NCBI GenBank assembly: GCA_000961655.1
Contig: LADR01000058.1
Location: 1-50,632 of the forward strand
Direction: 5' to 3'
Length of the DNA stretch: 50,632 nucleotides
From: Desulfatitalea sp. BRH_c12
GTDB taxonomy: Bacteria; Desulfobacterota; Desulfobacteria; Desulfobacterales; Desulfosarcinaceae
Translations under genes and position numbers: made by a program
The notes under the pieces: model-generated
The model's database searches: none
Seen by the model: only the letters and a program-made list of their open reading frames with translations
Told to the model about the DNA's origin: nothing
Part shown: in pieces, positions 26,050 to 33,980 of the stretch
How positions within the stretch are numbered: the stretch's first letter is position 1
Layout of the letters: each line of letters begins with the position of its first letter

Positions 26050-28098
26050 ATGAAAAATGAAAACTTAAATAGGAAAAAGGGGATAAGAATGAGTCGCCGG
26101 CAGCTCTTAAAAGCAGGGCTTATCGGTGGGGCTACCCTGTTCTGGCATGGTGACACACTCTTTGGCTTGTTTGGAGGTGAATACGTTGCTTTCGCAGCGA
26201 TCCCCGGCGGTACTTTGGACCCCAAGACAGTGCCGAAATACGTCTCTCCGCTGGTCATACCGCCGGCGATGCCGAACACAGGGACTGCGCACACGTATTC
26301 CATTGCAGTCAAACAATTCGGACAGCAGATTCTACCCCCTCCTTTCCCACAGACAACAGTATGGAGCTACGGTGCGAGCAACAATCTCGGAACGCTCAAT
26401 TATCCGGCCTTCACAATCGAAGCTGTCCGGGGCACTCCGACGAATGTGACATGGATCAACGGACTCGTGGACGGCTCCGGCAATTATCTGCCCCACCTGC
26501 TGCCGGTCGATCCGACCCTGCATTGGGCCAACCCGCCCGGTGGCATAAGCGGCCGCGACATGCGCCCGACTTTTACTGCAACACCGGGACCGTACACCGG
26601 CCCCGTTCCCATTGTGACACACGTGCACGGCATGGAAGGTGTAGAGGATTGGTCGGACGGGTATGCTGAGGCGTGGTACCTTCCAAATGCCATCAACATT
26701 CCGGCTGGATATGCCCCCGTTGGCACCTGGTACGACTTTTTTAATGAAAAAGCGGGGGCCTCCTGGGCACTGGGCACCGCTGCCTTTGAATACCCGAATA
26801 GCCAGCGGCCTTCCACTGCCTGGTACCATGACCACACGCTTGGAATGACGCGGCTCAATGTCTACGCCGGCCCAGCTGGATTATACATTGTCCGCAGCGA
26901 AAATCCTGCGGATAACCCTACCTCGGCCGGCGGCGGTGCTGCCGTACTGCCAGGACCGGCTCCGCAGCTGGGAGACCCACAGAACACAAGATACTACGAG
27001 ATCCCGCTCGCCGTGCAGGATCGCTCTTTCGACCTCGGTGGAGAGCTCTTTTATCCAAACAATCGAGCCTTCTTTGATGGCTTCATCGGGCCTTTTATCC
27101 CGCTATCAGATGTCTCCCCGATCTGGAACCCCGAGTTCTTCGGCAACCACATGGTGGTCAACGGCCAAACGTGGCCGTTCCTTGAAGTAGAGCCTCGGCA
27201 CTACCGCTTCCGTTTGCTCAACGGCTGCCAGTCGCGCTTCTTGATCCTCAGCTTCGACGATCCTAAAGTCGATATATGGCAGATTGGAAACGAGGGAGGT
27301 TTCCTGCGCTCGCCGGTGCAATTGAAGGAAATCCTGATGAGCCCGGCGGAACGGGCCGACATCATCGTCGATTTCTCGCAAGTCAAGTTCGGCAAGAGCG
27401 TGAAGATGATCAACCGCGGTCCCGACGCGCCATACGGCGGCGGTGGCTTCCGGCCGTCAGACCCCCAGACGACCGGTCAGGTCATGCAGTTCAATGTGAA
27501 CATAGCGCTCACAGGCATTGACAGTACTACCCCACCGGCACAGTTGGTGCTCCCCGGCGACATTCCCCAGGTTTTGCCCACACCCGATGTAACACGAGGC
27601 CTTGCGCTGCTGGAAAAGATGTCGACGACCCTGGGTGTGCCGCCTATTCCTGTCGAGGCTCTTCTCGGCATCAAGGCTGCGGATCCGAATGCCAATGCCG
27701 GTCCAGGCATTGCCGCACCTCCAGGTTTTATCGAGAAGCTGTGGATGGATGAAATAACCGAAAATCCGGAGCTGAATACTGTCGAAACCTGGGAGATCTA
27801 CAACTTCACCGCCGACGCGCATCCGATCCATATTCATGAGGTGTTTTTCCAGGTAATCAACCGGCAGCGGCTTGACAAGCACACCGGCCTGCCCATCCAG
27901 AATTTGATACCGCCCGCGCCATGGGAGAATGGCTATAAGGACACGGTGATTGCCTACCCAGGCGAGGTGACACGCGTGCAGATGGAGTTCGGTATGGAAG
28001 GCCAGTTCGTCTGGCACTGCCACATCGTCGAGCACGAAGACAATGAGATGATGCGGCCTTACCGGATCGGGAACGTGCAGCCGGGGCAACCGGGCTAA
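26050..28098 (+). CDS. Tat-exported multicopper oxidase (CotA/bilirubin oxidase-like)
   Basis: A 682-residue protein. The N-terminus carries a Tat-type signal (SRRQLLKAGLIGGATLF). Four copper motifs are present: THVHG, WYHDHTLGM, HPIHIHEVFFQV and HCHIVEHEDNEMM, supplying the type 1, 2 and 3 copper ligands, with Met as the probable axial type 1 ligand. The architecture is that of the three-domain laccase/CotA/bilirubin oxidase group, which oxidises phenols, metals or pigments and reduces O2 to water. The start at 26050 has AAAGGAGACGATC upstream. It is monocistronic and has a terminator-like hairpin in its leader. In an anaerobe it could serve in O2 or metal defence; the substrate is unknown. 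Confidence 0.92.
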   Translation: MKNENLNRKKGIRMSRRQLLKAGLIGGATLFWHGDTLFGLFGGEYVAFAAIPGGTLDPKTVPKYVSPLVIPPAMPNTGTAHTYSIAVKQFGQQILPPPFPQTTVWSYGASNNLGTLNYPAFTIEAVRGTPTNVTWINGLVDGSGNYLPHLLPVDPTLHWANPPGGISGRDMRPTFTATPGPYTGPVPIVTHVHGMEGVEDWSDGYAEAWYLPNAINIPAGYAPVGTWYDFFNEKAGASWALGTAAFEYPNSQRPSTAWYHDHTLGMTRLNVYAGPAGLYIVRSENPADNPTSAGGGAAVLPGPAPQLGDPQNTRYYEIPLAVQDRSFDLGGELFYPNNRAFFDGFIGPFIPLSDVSPIWNPEFFGNHMVVNGQTWPFLEVEPRHYRFRLLNGCQSRFLILSFDDPKVDIWQIGNEGGFLRSPVQLKEILMSPAERADIIVDFSQVKFGKSVKMINRGPDAPYGGGGFRPSDPQTTGQVMQFNVNIALTGIDSTTPPAQLVLPGDIPQVLPTPDVTRGLALLEKMSTTLGVPPIPVEALLGIKAADPNANAGPGIAAPPGFIEKLWMDEITENPELNTVETWEIYNFTADAHPIHIHEVFFQVINRQRLDKHTGLPIQNLIPPAPWENGYKDTVIAYPGEVTRVQMEFGMEGQFVWHCHIVEHEDNEMMRPYRIGNVQPGQPG

Positions 28099-28381
28099 GC
28101 CTAACTGTCTGAATGACCATAGGCAATCGTCGGGAATAACAACCACCCCGCGCGAGCGCCAAGCCTTGGGCCTGGATGAGAAAACCCGGCCGGCTGCGCC
28201 CTTGATGACAACCGAAGAGCAAAAGGCAAACCTGAGGCATGTGGCTCTGTTGGCGGCAGAGGTCACCAGGAGCGCTGCATATCTGTCTCTATTGCTGCTG
28301 CAACGCTCACCCTTTAAATGATTTGGGCTTAGCTCAGCCTGATTTTAACGTTCACAGGGGATTGGTGGAACACATCGCATT
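28099..28381. other. Convergent intergenic region
   Basis: This separates the oxidase and the cyclase gene 3' ends. A plus-strand frame stays open from about 28136 to 28321 (ATG at 28205, 38 codons, MTTEEQKANLRHVALLAAEV..), but it has no ribosome-binding site. It may be a relic; no family was recognised. Confidence 0.4.
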
Positions 28382-30277
28382 TCACTCCGGCAACCCTGCC
28401 TTTCGTAAAGCCTGAGAAAAACGATCTCTGGCATCGGAATCAGCAACCAGAGCTATTTTCATGAATCGCCCGACAGAAAACTTCGGATTGATCCTCAGGG
28501 CCTCCTTCGCTGCCGCACGGGCCTCCTCTTCTTTACCGGTCATTGCACAGCACGCGGCCAAGTTAATGTGAGCAAAAATATTGTCCGGGGTCAGCGCGAT
28601 GGTTTTTTTGTACATGGCAATGGCTTCTTCGAGAAGACCGAGCTTACGGTATGCGTGGCCGAAGTTAAGAGAATAAAAAGCCGGGGGCATGGGGTTCAAA
28701 CGCATCGCTTTTTTGAAAAGCGGAATGGCTTCTTGATCCCTCCCCGCCAGGGTCAGGCTCATGGCCAGCCACGCATAGGCATTCGCTCCGTTCGGCACAA
28801 GGGATATGCCTTTTTCTCCAAACTCGATGGCCCTGCCATAGTCCTTCTTCATGGCGAACAGGTACCCTAATATCGGATATACTTGACCCTTCGCGACATC
28901 TGTCATGCCAAGCGCTTTTTCCATAAACTGAATTGCAGTATCTATAGATTTTTCAGGATCCTTGCCGTAATCCAGCCAATAATCCATCATGTGGACCGCA
29001 CCATATAAAACATAATTGCCCCCAAAATCGGGCTCGAGCGCGATGCATTCCTCGGCGATGACCCGGGCCCGGTTGTTGTCATCTGTATTGAATCCCCTCA
29101 AATACTTAATGCCTTGCATCAACTTAATTTGAACCTGAATATTCCTGGGCATTTCAACATGCAACGCATCTTCTCCGAGGGTCAGCTTCAGCCCTATGCC
29201 GGTCAGAACCTTCTGCACCAGTTCGTCCTGGAGCGAGAAAAGATCTTTGAGTTCCCAGTCGTATCGCTCGGACCATATGTGATAGCCTTTCAGCGCATCT
29301 ATCAATTGGGCCGTCACGCGGATGCGGTCCCCGGACGTTGCGACACTTCCTTCAAGCACATAGTGTACGCCCAGGTCTTCAGCGACCTGCTGAACCTTCA
29401 CCGGTTTTCCTTTGTAGGCGAAGCTCGAATTGCCCGCGATGACAAAAAGATTGGGCAATGCAGAAAGAACACTAATGAGGTTTTCCGTTATTCCGTCCGA
29501 GAGATATTCCTGCGCTTGATCGCCGCTCATGTTAACGAAAGGCAGCACGGCGATGGAGGGTTCTTCCGGCAGGGGGAACGCCATCTTCTCCAGGGAGGCG
29601 GGTTCGATTTTTGGTTGCCGAAAGGAAAAATTCCAAATCAGCCCGCCAACGATGATCAAGACAACGATAAGCGCCCCTGCGACGATATTTTTATACCGGT
29701 CCGCTGCGCGCCTTTGCGGCCTTGTTTTGCCCTGTGCGCCGGTGACCCGGGTTTGCATCAAAACCTTGTAGGCCCCGACCGGCCTGGTGATGTTTTTGAC
29801 CGTCTGCTCCCCAAGATACTCGTAGCCGAAGGGCAGTTTGGTTTCGATCTGGTCAAAAGCTGTTTTAGAGATGCAGATGCCACCGGGATCGGCCAATGAC
29901 TCCAAGCGAGCGGCAATGTTTACGCCGTCACCATAAATTTTACCCTCCTCTTCGATCACATCGCCCAGGTTGACCCCGATGCGAAATTCCATGCGCCGGT
30001 TTTCAGGCAGTTGCGCATTCCTGGCCTGGATCTCCTTCTGAACGGATACCGCACACTGGACAGCATCTACGACGCTGGTAAACTCGCATAGCAGGTTATC
30101 CCCCGGTGAGTCGATGACCCTGCCCCGGTGCTGCCTGATGAGGTCCCCCAAAACCTTCCTGTAGGCGGACAGGGTCCTGACAGTGGCAGCCTCGTCTTGC
30201 CCCATAAGGCGGCTGTAACCGGTCACGTCCGCGCTGAAGATTGTGGTCAGTTTGCGGTCGAATCCCTGGTCGTTCAT
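28382..30277 (-). CDS. Class III adenylate/guanylate cyclase with TPR repeats
   Basis: A 631-residue protein. Residues about 8-180 form a class III cyclase domain: TTIFSADVTGYSRLMGQDE with the first metal-binding Asp, VIDSPGDNLLCEF with the second Asp, and IGVNLGDVIEEEGKIYGDGV. One membrane segment follows at about 200-222 (NIVAGALIVVLIIVGGLIW). A TolB-like domain (PSIAVLPFVNMSGDQAQEYL) precedes C-terminal TPR-type helices (about 430-610). The start at 30277 follows AAGGGGGTGATCTC. The cytoplasmic cyclase and external TolB/TPR part suggest signalling; the ligand is unknown. A relic of a second cyclase lies just upstream. Confidence 0.88.
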   Translation of the reverse strand: MNDQGFDRKLTTIFSADVTGYSRLMGQDEAATVRTLSAYRKVLGDLIRQHRGRVIDSPGDNLLCEFTSVVDAVQCAVSVQKEIQARNAQLPENRRMEFRIGVNLGDVIEEEGKIYGDGVNIAARLESLADPGGICISKTAFDQIETKLPFGYEYLGEQTVKNITRPVGAYKVLMQTRVTGAQGKTRPQRRAADRYKNIVAGALIVVLIIVGGLIWNFSFRQPKIEPASLEKMAFPLPEEPSIAVLPFVNMSGDQAQEYLSDGITENLISVLSALPNLFVIAGNSSFAYKGKPVKVQQVAEDLGVHYVLEGSVATSGDRIRVTAQLIDALKGYHIWSERYDWELKDLFSLQDELVQKVLTGIGLKLTLGEDALHVEMPRNIQVQIKLMQGIKYLRGFNTDDNNRARVIAEECIALEPDFGGNYVLYGAVHMMDYWLDYGKDPEKSIDTAIQFMEKALGMTDVAKGQVYPILGYLFAMKKDYGRAIEFGEKGISLVPNGANAYAWLAMSLTLAGRDQEAIPLFKKAMRLNPMPPAFYSLNFGHAYRKLGLLEEAIAMYKKTIALTPDNIFAHINLAACCAMTGKEEEARAAAKEALRINPKFSVGRFMKIALVADSDARDRFSQALRKAGLPE

Positions 30278-30338
30278 GAGATCACCCCCTTATAAACTTG
30301 ATACAACGACCCAGTGGGGCGCCCCACCTTTTCTGCCG

Positions 30339-30481
30339 TTAAGCCGCAAGCTTGTAGACCTGGGGGGTGAAGTTTTCCATATCGGCAAACAGCACCGTGA
30401 CCTGTTTGCGTTCGGGACGCCGCGCTCGCTGAAAAATAAATGTTCCTGAGGATTTTTGGTCCGGCACTTGGGGCATTCCAT
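30339..30481 (-). pseudogene. Cyclase N-terminal relic with zinc ribbon and frameshift
   Basis: The start at 30481 has GGAGGCGCCTTT upstream and encodes MECPKCRTKNPQEHLFF, the first half of a zinc-ribbon leader seen in some cyclase-ATPase proteins. After a frame change near 30420 the sequence reads RPERKQVTVLFADMENFTPQ, the start of a class III cyclase domain, and then a stop at 30339. The rest is missing. Confidence 0.65.
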
Positions 30482-31088
30482 AAAGGCGCCTCCATGCACA
30501 TGATATAATAAACCCTATCAGAGAGTATCAGGCATTTGGATTGCGGTGTTTAGCCTCGGGAGGAGCCGTAGCGTTTGAACTTTCCAATCAGGCACTTGCG
30601 TAAGCGGTCTTACATAAAGATCGTGGAGTATAAATATACTTATAAACTCAGAACCTGAAACCGGTCAACTGGAAAGAATACAAACCCATTTGAGGAAGCA
30701 CCCACATTTGCCCTTACCACTTTAATCTTACCTGGGAGTTGTGATTACATACCATTTGGGCATCTATCTGAATGCTGCAGATAGCCTAAAACCCCAAAGA
30801 TGACTTAAGTTATTCAACTTTCATAATGGAAGATGCGATCACGCCGAAGCCCCGGTCCTCTTTCCCCACATATGAAGTTTGCGCTTAGCATCCCACGGTT
30901 ACCACTTCCGAGCCCTCAACCATATGAACTGTTTGTATAGGTGTACCCACTTTGTATAGGTGTACCCACTCGCCTTCACCCCTTTCTTGCTCCGACCCCA
31001 CTCCCTGGCAATCCGACAAAAGGTGGAATTATCCCAAAGATGAACCCACGCTGTATCCAAGTGTGTTGAGCCGAGATGCATTTTAGAG
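30482..31088. other. AT-rich intergenic region with a tandem repeat
   Basis: No gene was recognised in about 600 bases. It includes a perfect 19-bp tandem repeat at 30932-30969 (listed separately). Divergent promoters are not needed here, because both flanking genes point to the minus strand. Confidence 0.4.
30932..30969. repeat. Perfect 19-bp tandem direct repeat
   Basis: TTTGTATAGGTGTACCCAC occurs twice with no spacer. GGTGTACC inside each unit is itself palindromic, so each copy could bind a dimeric protein. It lies about 120 bases past the 3' end of the lipoprotein gene, so its role is unclear. Confidence 0.65.
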
Positions 31089-33395
31089 CTATTCGGCCGG
31101 AAGGGGTGGAATCACCAGGACCGTGGGCTGGTAGCCGCCGTTAGTGGCCGTCAGCCGTTGCAGCTCGGTAACCCCGCCGGTGTCGCCATTTACCGAGTAC
31201 ACCAGCGCCACCTTATTTCCGGAAGAGTACAGTTCGGCGGCTGCGTAAAGCATTCCGCCGTTGGACGCCACGCGCATGTCCATGCGGTGGATATTGAATT
31301 GCGGGTCCAGGTTCGTGACGCCGAGCTGAGTCAGTTCGCCGGTCGTGCTGTCGATTTCGAATACGAAAAGGACCGCTTGGGAGGAGGCATCCTTCGCGAG
31401 CACGTATAGCAGCGGATCGACCGGGTCTTGCGCCATCACCATCGTCAGACCGGCAAAAGGCGTGCTTTCTTCGAGCGTGAGCTGCCCGGTCGTGGAATCG
31501 AGCGAGAAATGATGGATCGCGCCCGGGTCGGTGACCGCGTTCCAGTTGTTGCCGGCATAGAGATGGTTCCCGTCGGGCGAGACGACCATGCCGAATTTCA
31601 CGCCCGACTTGCGCGGGAGGATTTCCGTCAGATGGCCGTTGGTTGAGTCCACTTGGAAGGACAACAACGAAAAGGTGTAGGGTATCGTATTTGAATCCTG
31701 GCCGATCATATAAAAGGAGGCGCCGTCGGGCGTGAACGCCTGGGCGACGGCGTAGTTGCTGCCCACAAAGGTCCCCGGATCGCTGGTGGTAAAGCCTTCT
31801 CCGGTGATATCGTACGCCCGGATGGTGTTGCCGATCCTGTCTTGCCAGCTCACAGCGTACATCCAGGGCTGCGTGGGATGCGCCCACAGACCGTTGGGCT
31901 CATCACCCGGAATGGTAAACGGGGATCCGGGGAGTGAAGTAAGCGTGCCGTCCGTGCGATTGATGCGCGAGGCGTAGATGCCGGTTTCGTACTCCGTGAA
32001 AGCATAGCTGCCGGAATGGTCGGTGACCACGCGGTCGCCGCCGATGGCCCCGTCATTTTGAACGGGTGATGCCGGCATAACCGCCAGGAGGCCGTCGCCC
32101 TGGATGCCGTACACGTACCAGTTCGCCTGGTTGAACGGCCAGATGTAGACCAGGCCACCGGCTTCCTGCGCCGGGCTGACCGTCAGTATGGCGGTGGCGG
32201 TGATGCCGTTCAGTGTGGCCCGAATGGAGCTGCTGCCTTCGGCCAGGCCGAGCGCCAGGCCGGTGTTGTCGATGGCGGCGACATCCATGTCGGAAGAGGT
32301 CCAGGTGGCGGTGGCGGTGACGTCCTGGGTGGTCGAATCCGACCGGGTGGCGGTGGCGGTGAACTGTCGGGTGTCATTCACCTCAACGCCGGCCACTTCC
32401 GGTGTGACCGCGATGGAAACGATCGTAGGCGCCAAAACCGTCAGGGTTGTCGAAGCCGACATGTTCTCGGCCTGAAGTGAGATGTTGGTCTGCCCCTGTG
32501 AGAGGGTGGTCACCAGGCCGTTGGCATCGATGGTGGCCACGGCGGTGTTCGAGGACCCCCATTGGGGATGGGACGGCGCGTAGGTGCTGGCGTCGGTTCG
32601 AACGCACTGCGCCGTGACCTGCTGCTGCAACCCGAGCGCCAGTGACGGGTGGGTGGGGGTGATCTGGACATGATCCAGCACCGCCGCGGAGACGGCAATG
32701 GCGGAAATCGTGCTCAACGAGCCGCAGGTTGCGGTAATGATCGCTTGGCCGACTGCGTGGGGGGTCACCAACCCGTTTGCATCGACGGTCGCTTTGTCTG
32801 TTGCCGAGGATACAAAGGTGCAGGTGCTGAAATACGAGGGATCCGCAGGGGTATTGTCAGACAGCGTCCCTTCCAGTGTGAGTTGCTGCGTGCGGCCCAG
32901 AGGGACCGATGCGCCGGCGGGTGAGAGCGATATGGTTTCGAGCACCCCCATGGTAACGTCAAAGACGCCCGAAAGCCTGTTCGAGTCCCGCCCCCTTGTA
33001 TCGGTGACAAAGATCCCGAAAGAAAAACTCCCGGCAGTATCGGTCGGCACCGTCGCCGAAAAGGCGATCGTGCCGGACGCCCCATCGGGCACATCAGAAA
33101 GCGTATAGGATCCGGTTGTAAGCAGATTGTCGCCACTGTCATATATTTCAACCGTGCAGGTCGACAGAGCACCATTTACATCACTAAAATCGATTGTTCC
33201 CGTAACCGTCGCAGTTCCGCCGCTACTCTCTAAAGATACCTGCGCAGGTGAATACAACAGGTTGGAAATCGTGGGGGCATTTGTCCCTCCATTGTCTGAA
33301 TCATCGCCGCCACATCCCGTAAATACCGCCATGAACAAAGCCATTGCCACATATGCCGTGAGCAATGATATCCTACGCCGTTTGCGTGCAGTCAT
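31089..33395 (-). CDS. Surface lipoprotein with bacterial Ig-like domains and a beta-propeller
   Basis: A 768-residue protein. The N-terminus is a lipoprotein signal (basic residues, hydrophobic LTAYVAMALFMAVF, lipobox FTGC, then GGDDSDNGG). Residues about 40-150 form an Ig-like module. Three BIG2-type domains follow (LSPAGASVPLGRTQQLTLEG, HPSLALGLQQQVTAQC, VAGVEVNDTRQFTATATRSD). The C-terminal half (about 430-765) has repeating blades of the YncE/6-phosphogluconolactonase type (VVSPDGNHLYAGNNWN, VSWQDRIGNTIRAYDI). It is probably anchored in a membrane, exposed, and adhesive or binding. No catalytic residues were assigned. A likely promoter region lies at 33396-33980. Confidence 0.85.
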   Translation of the reverse strand: MTARKRRRISLLTAYVAMALFMAVFTGCGGDDSDNGGTNAPTISNLLYSPAQVSLESSGGTATVTGTIDFSDVNGALSTCTVEIYDSGDNLLTTGSYTLSDVPDGASGTIAFSATVPTDTAGSFSFGIFVTDTRGRDSNRLSGVFDVTMGVLETISLSPAGASVPLGRTQQLTLEGTLSDNTPADPSYFSTCTFVSSATDKATVDANGLVTPHAVGQAIITATCGSLSTISAIAVSAAVLDHVQITPTHPSLALGLQQQVTAQCVRTDASTYAPSHPQWGSSNTAVATIDANGLVTTLSQGQTNISLQAENMSASTTLTVLAPTIVSIAVTPEVAGVEVNDTRQFTATATRSDSTTQDVTATATWTSSDMDVAAIDNTGLALGLAEGSSSIRATLNGITATAILTVSPAQEAGGLVYIWPFNQANWYVYGIQGDGLLAVMPASPVQNDGAIGGDRVVTDHSGSYAFTEYETGIYASRINRTDGTLTSLPGSPFTIPGDEPNGLWAHPTQPWMYAVSWQDRIGNTIRAYDITGEGFTTSDPGTFVGSNYAVAQAFTPDGASFYMIGQDSNTIPYTFSLLSFQVDSTNGHLTEILPRKSGVKFGMVVSPDGNHLYAGNNWNAVTDPGAIHHFSLDSTTGQLTLEESTPFAGLTMVMAQDPVDPLLYVLAKDASSQAVLFVFEIDSTTGELTQLGVTNLDPQFNIHRMDMRVASNGGMLYAAAELYSSGNKVALVYSVNGDTGGVTELQRLTATNGGYQPTVLVIPPLPAE

Positions 33396-33980
33396 AGTTT
33401 CCTCTTTCGCTTCTGTTTCAAGCTCAAATTGGTGCTTGTCCTATATCGATTGAATGTGCCGGTTCCATGTGTGTTTTCAATTGAGGTGATCATCAGTCAG
33501 TGTTCAGCCTCTTTGGCGTTTTCATGAATCGAGATGTTTACAGTCCTTTTCGTATCGCGTCCGCATTCCCCTTTCGTCGATTGCCAGCGCCAACGTCGGT
33601 GTGTCTTTCGATCAAAATGTGAGATTGCTCTATGAAATTGGCAGCGAATACATGGGGTCGTCTTTTTTCGTGAATAGCAATTTAACAAAACGAGGATTAC
33701 AGATGGGGTACAGATCGCGGAAATTCGGAGATATGATCAAAGGGTTGTTCAGGGAGAACAGAAATATAGCGCGCAGCCCAAGGTGATTTTGTGATGGTGG
33801 ACACCCGCGCCAAAGACCGACGCGGAACCATACGGGCATTGACCATCAACGGTTGCATCGACGAAATCGCCAGTTTTTCAATTCACATAAACAGCCGCAA
33901 TAAAATATTTGATATTTATAAGAGCAGTCTGTATTGTGAAACTGGATTGAATCACAGGGCTAAGCTGAAGTTGCATTCAA
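33396..33980. other. Divergent intergenic region
   Basis: Nearly 600 AT-rich bases separate the minus-strand lipoprotein and the plus-strand hybrid kinase. It should hold both promoters, but no motif was clear enough to place. A frame at 33791-33991 overlaps the kinase start and has no recognisable product. Confidence 0.4.
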
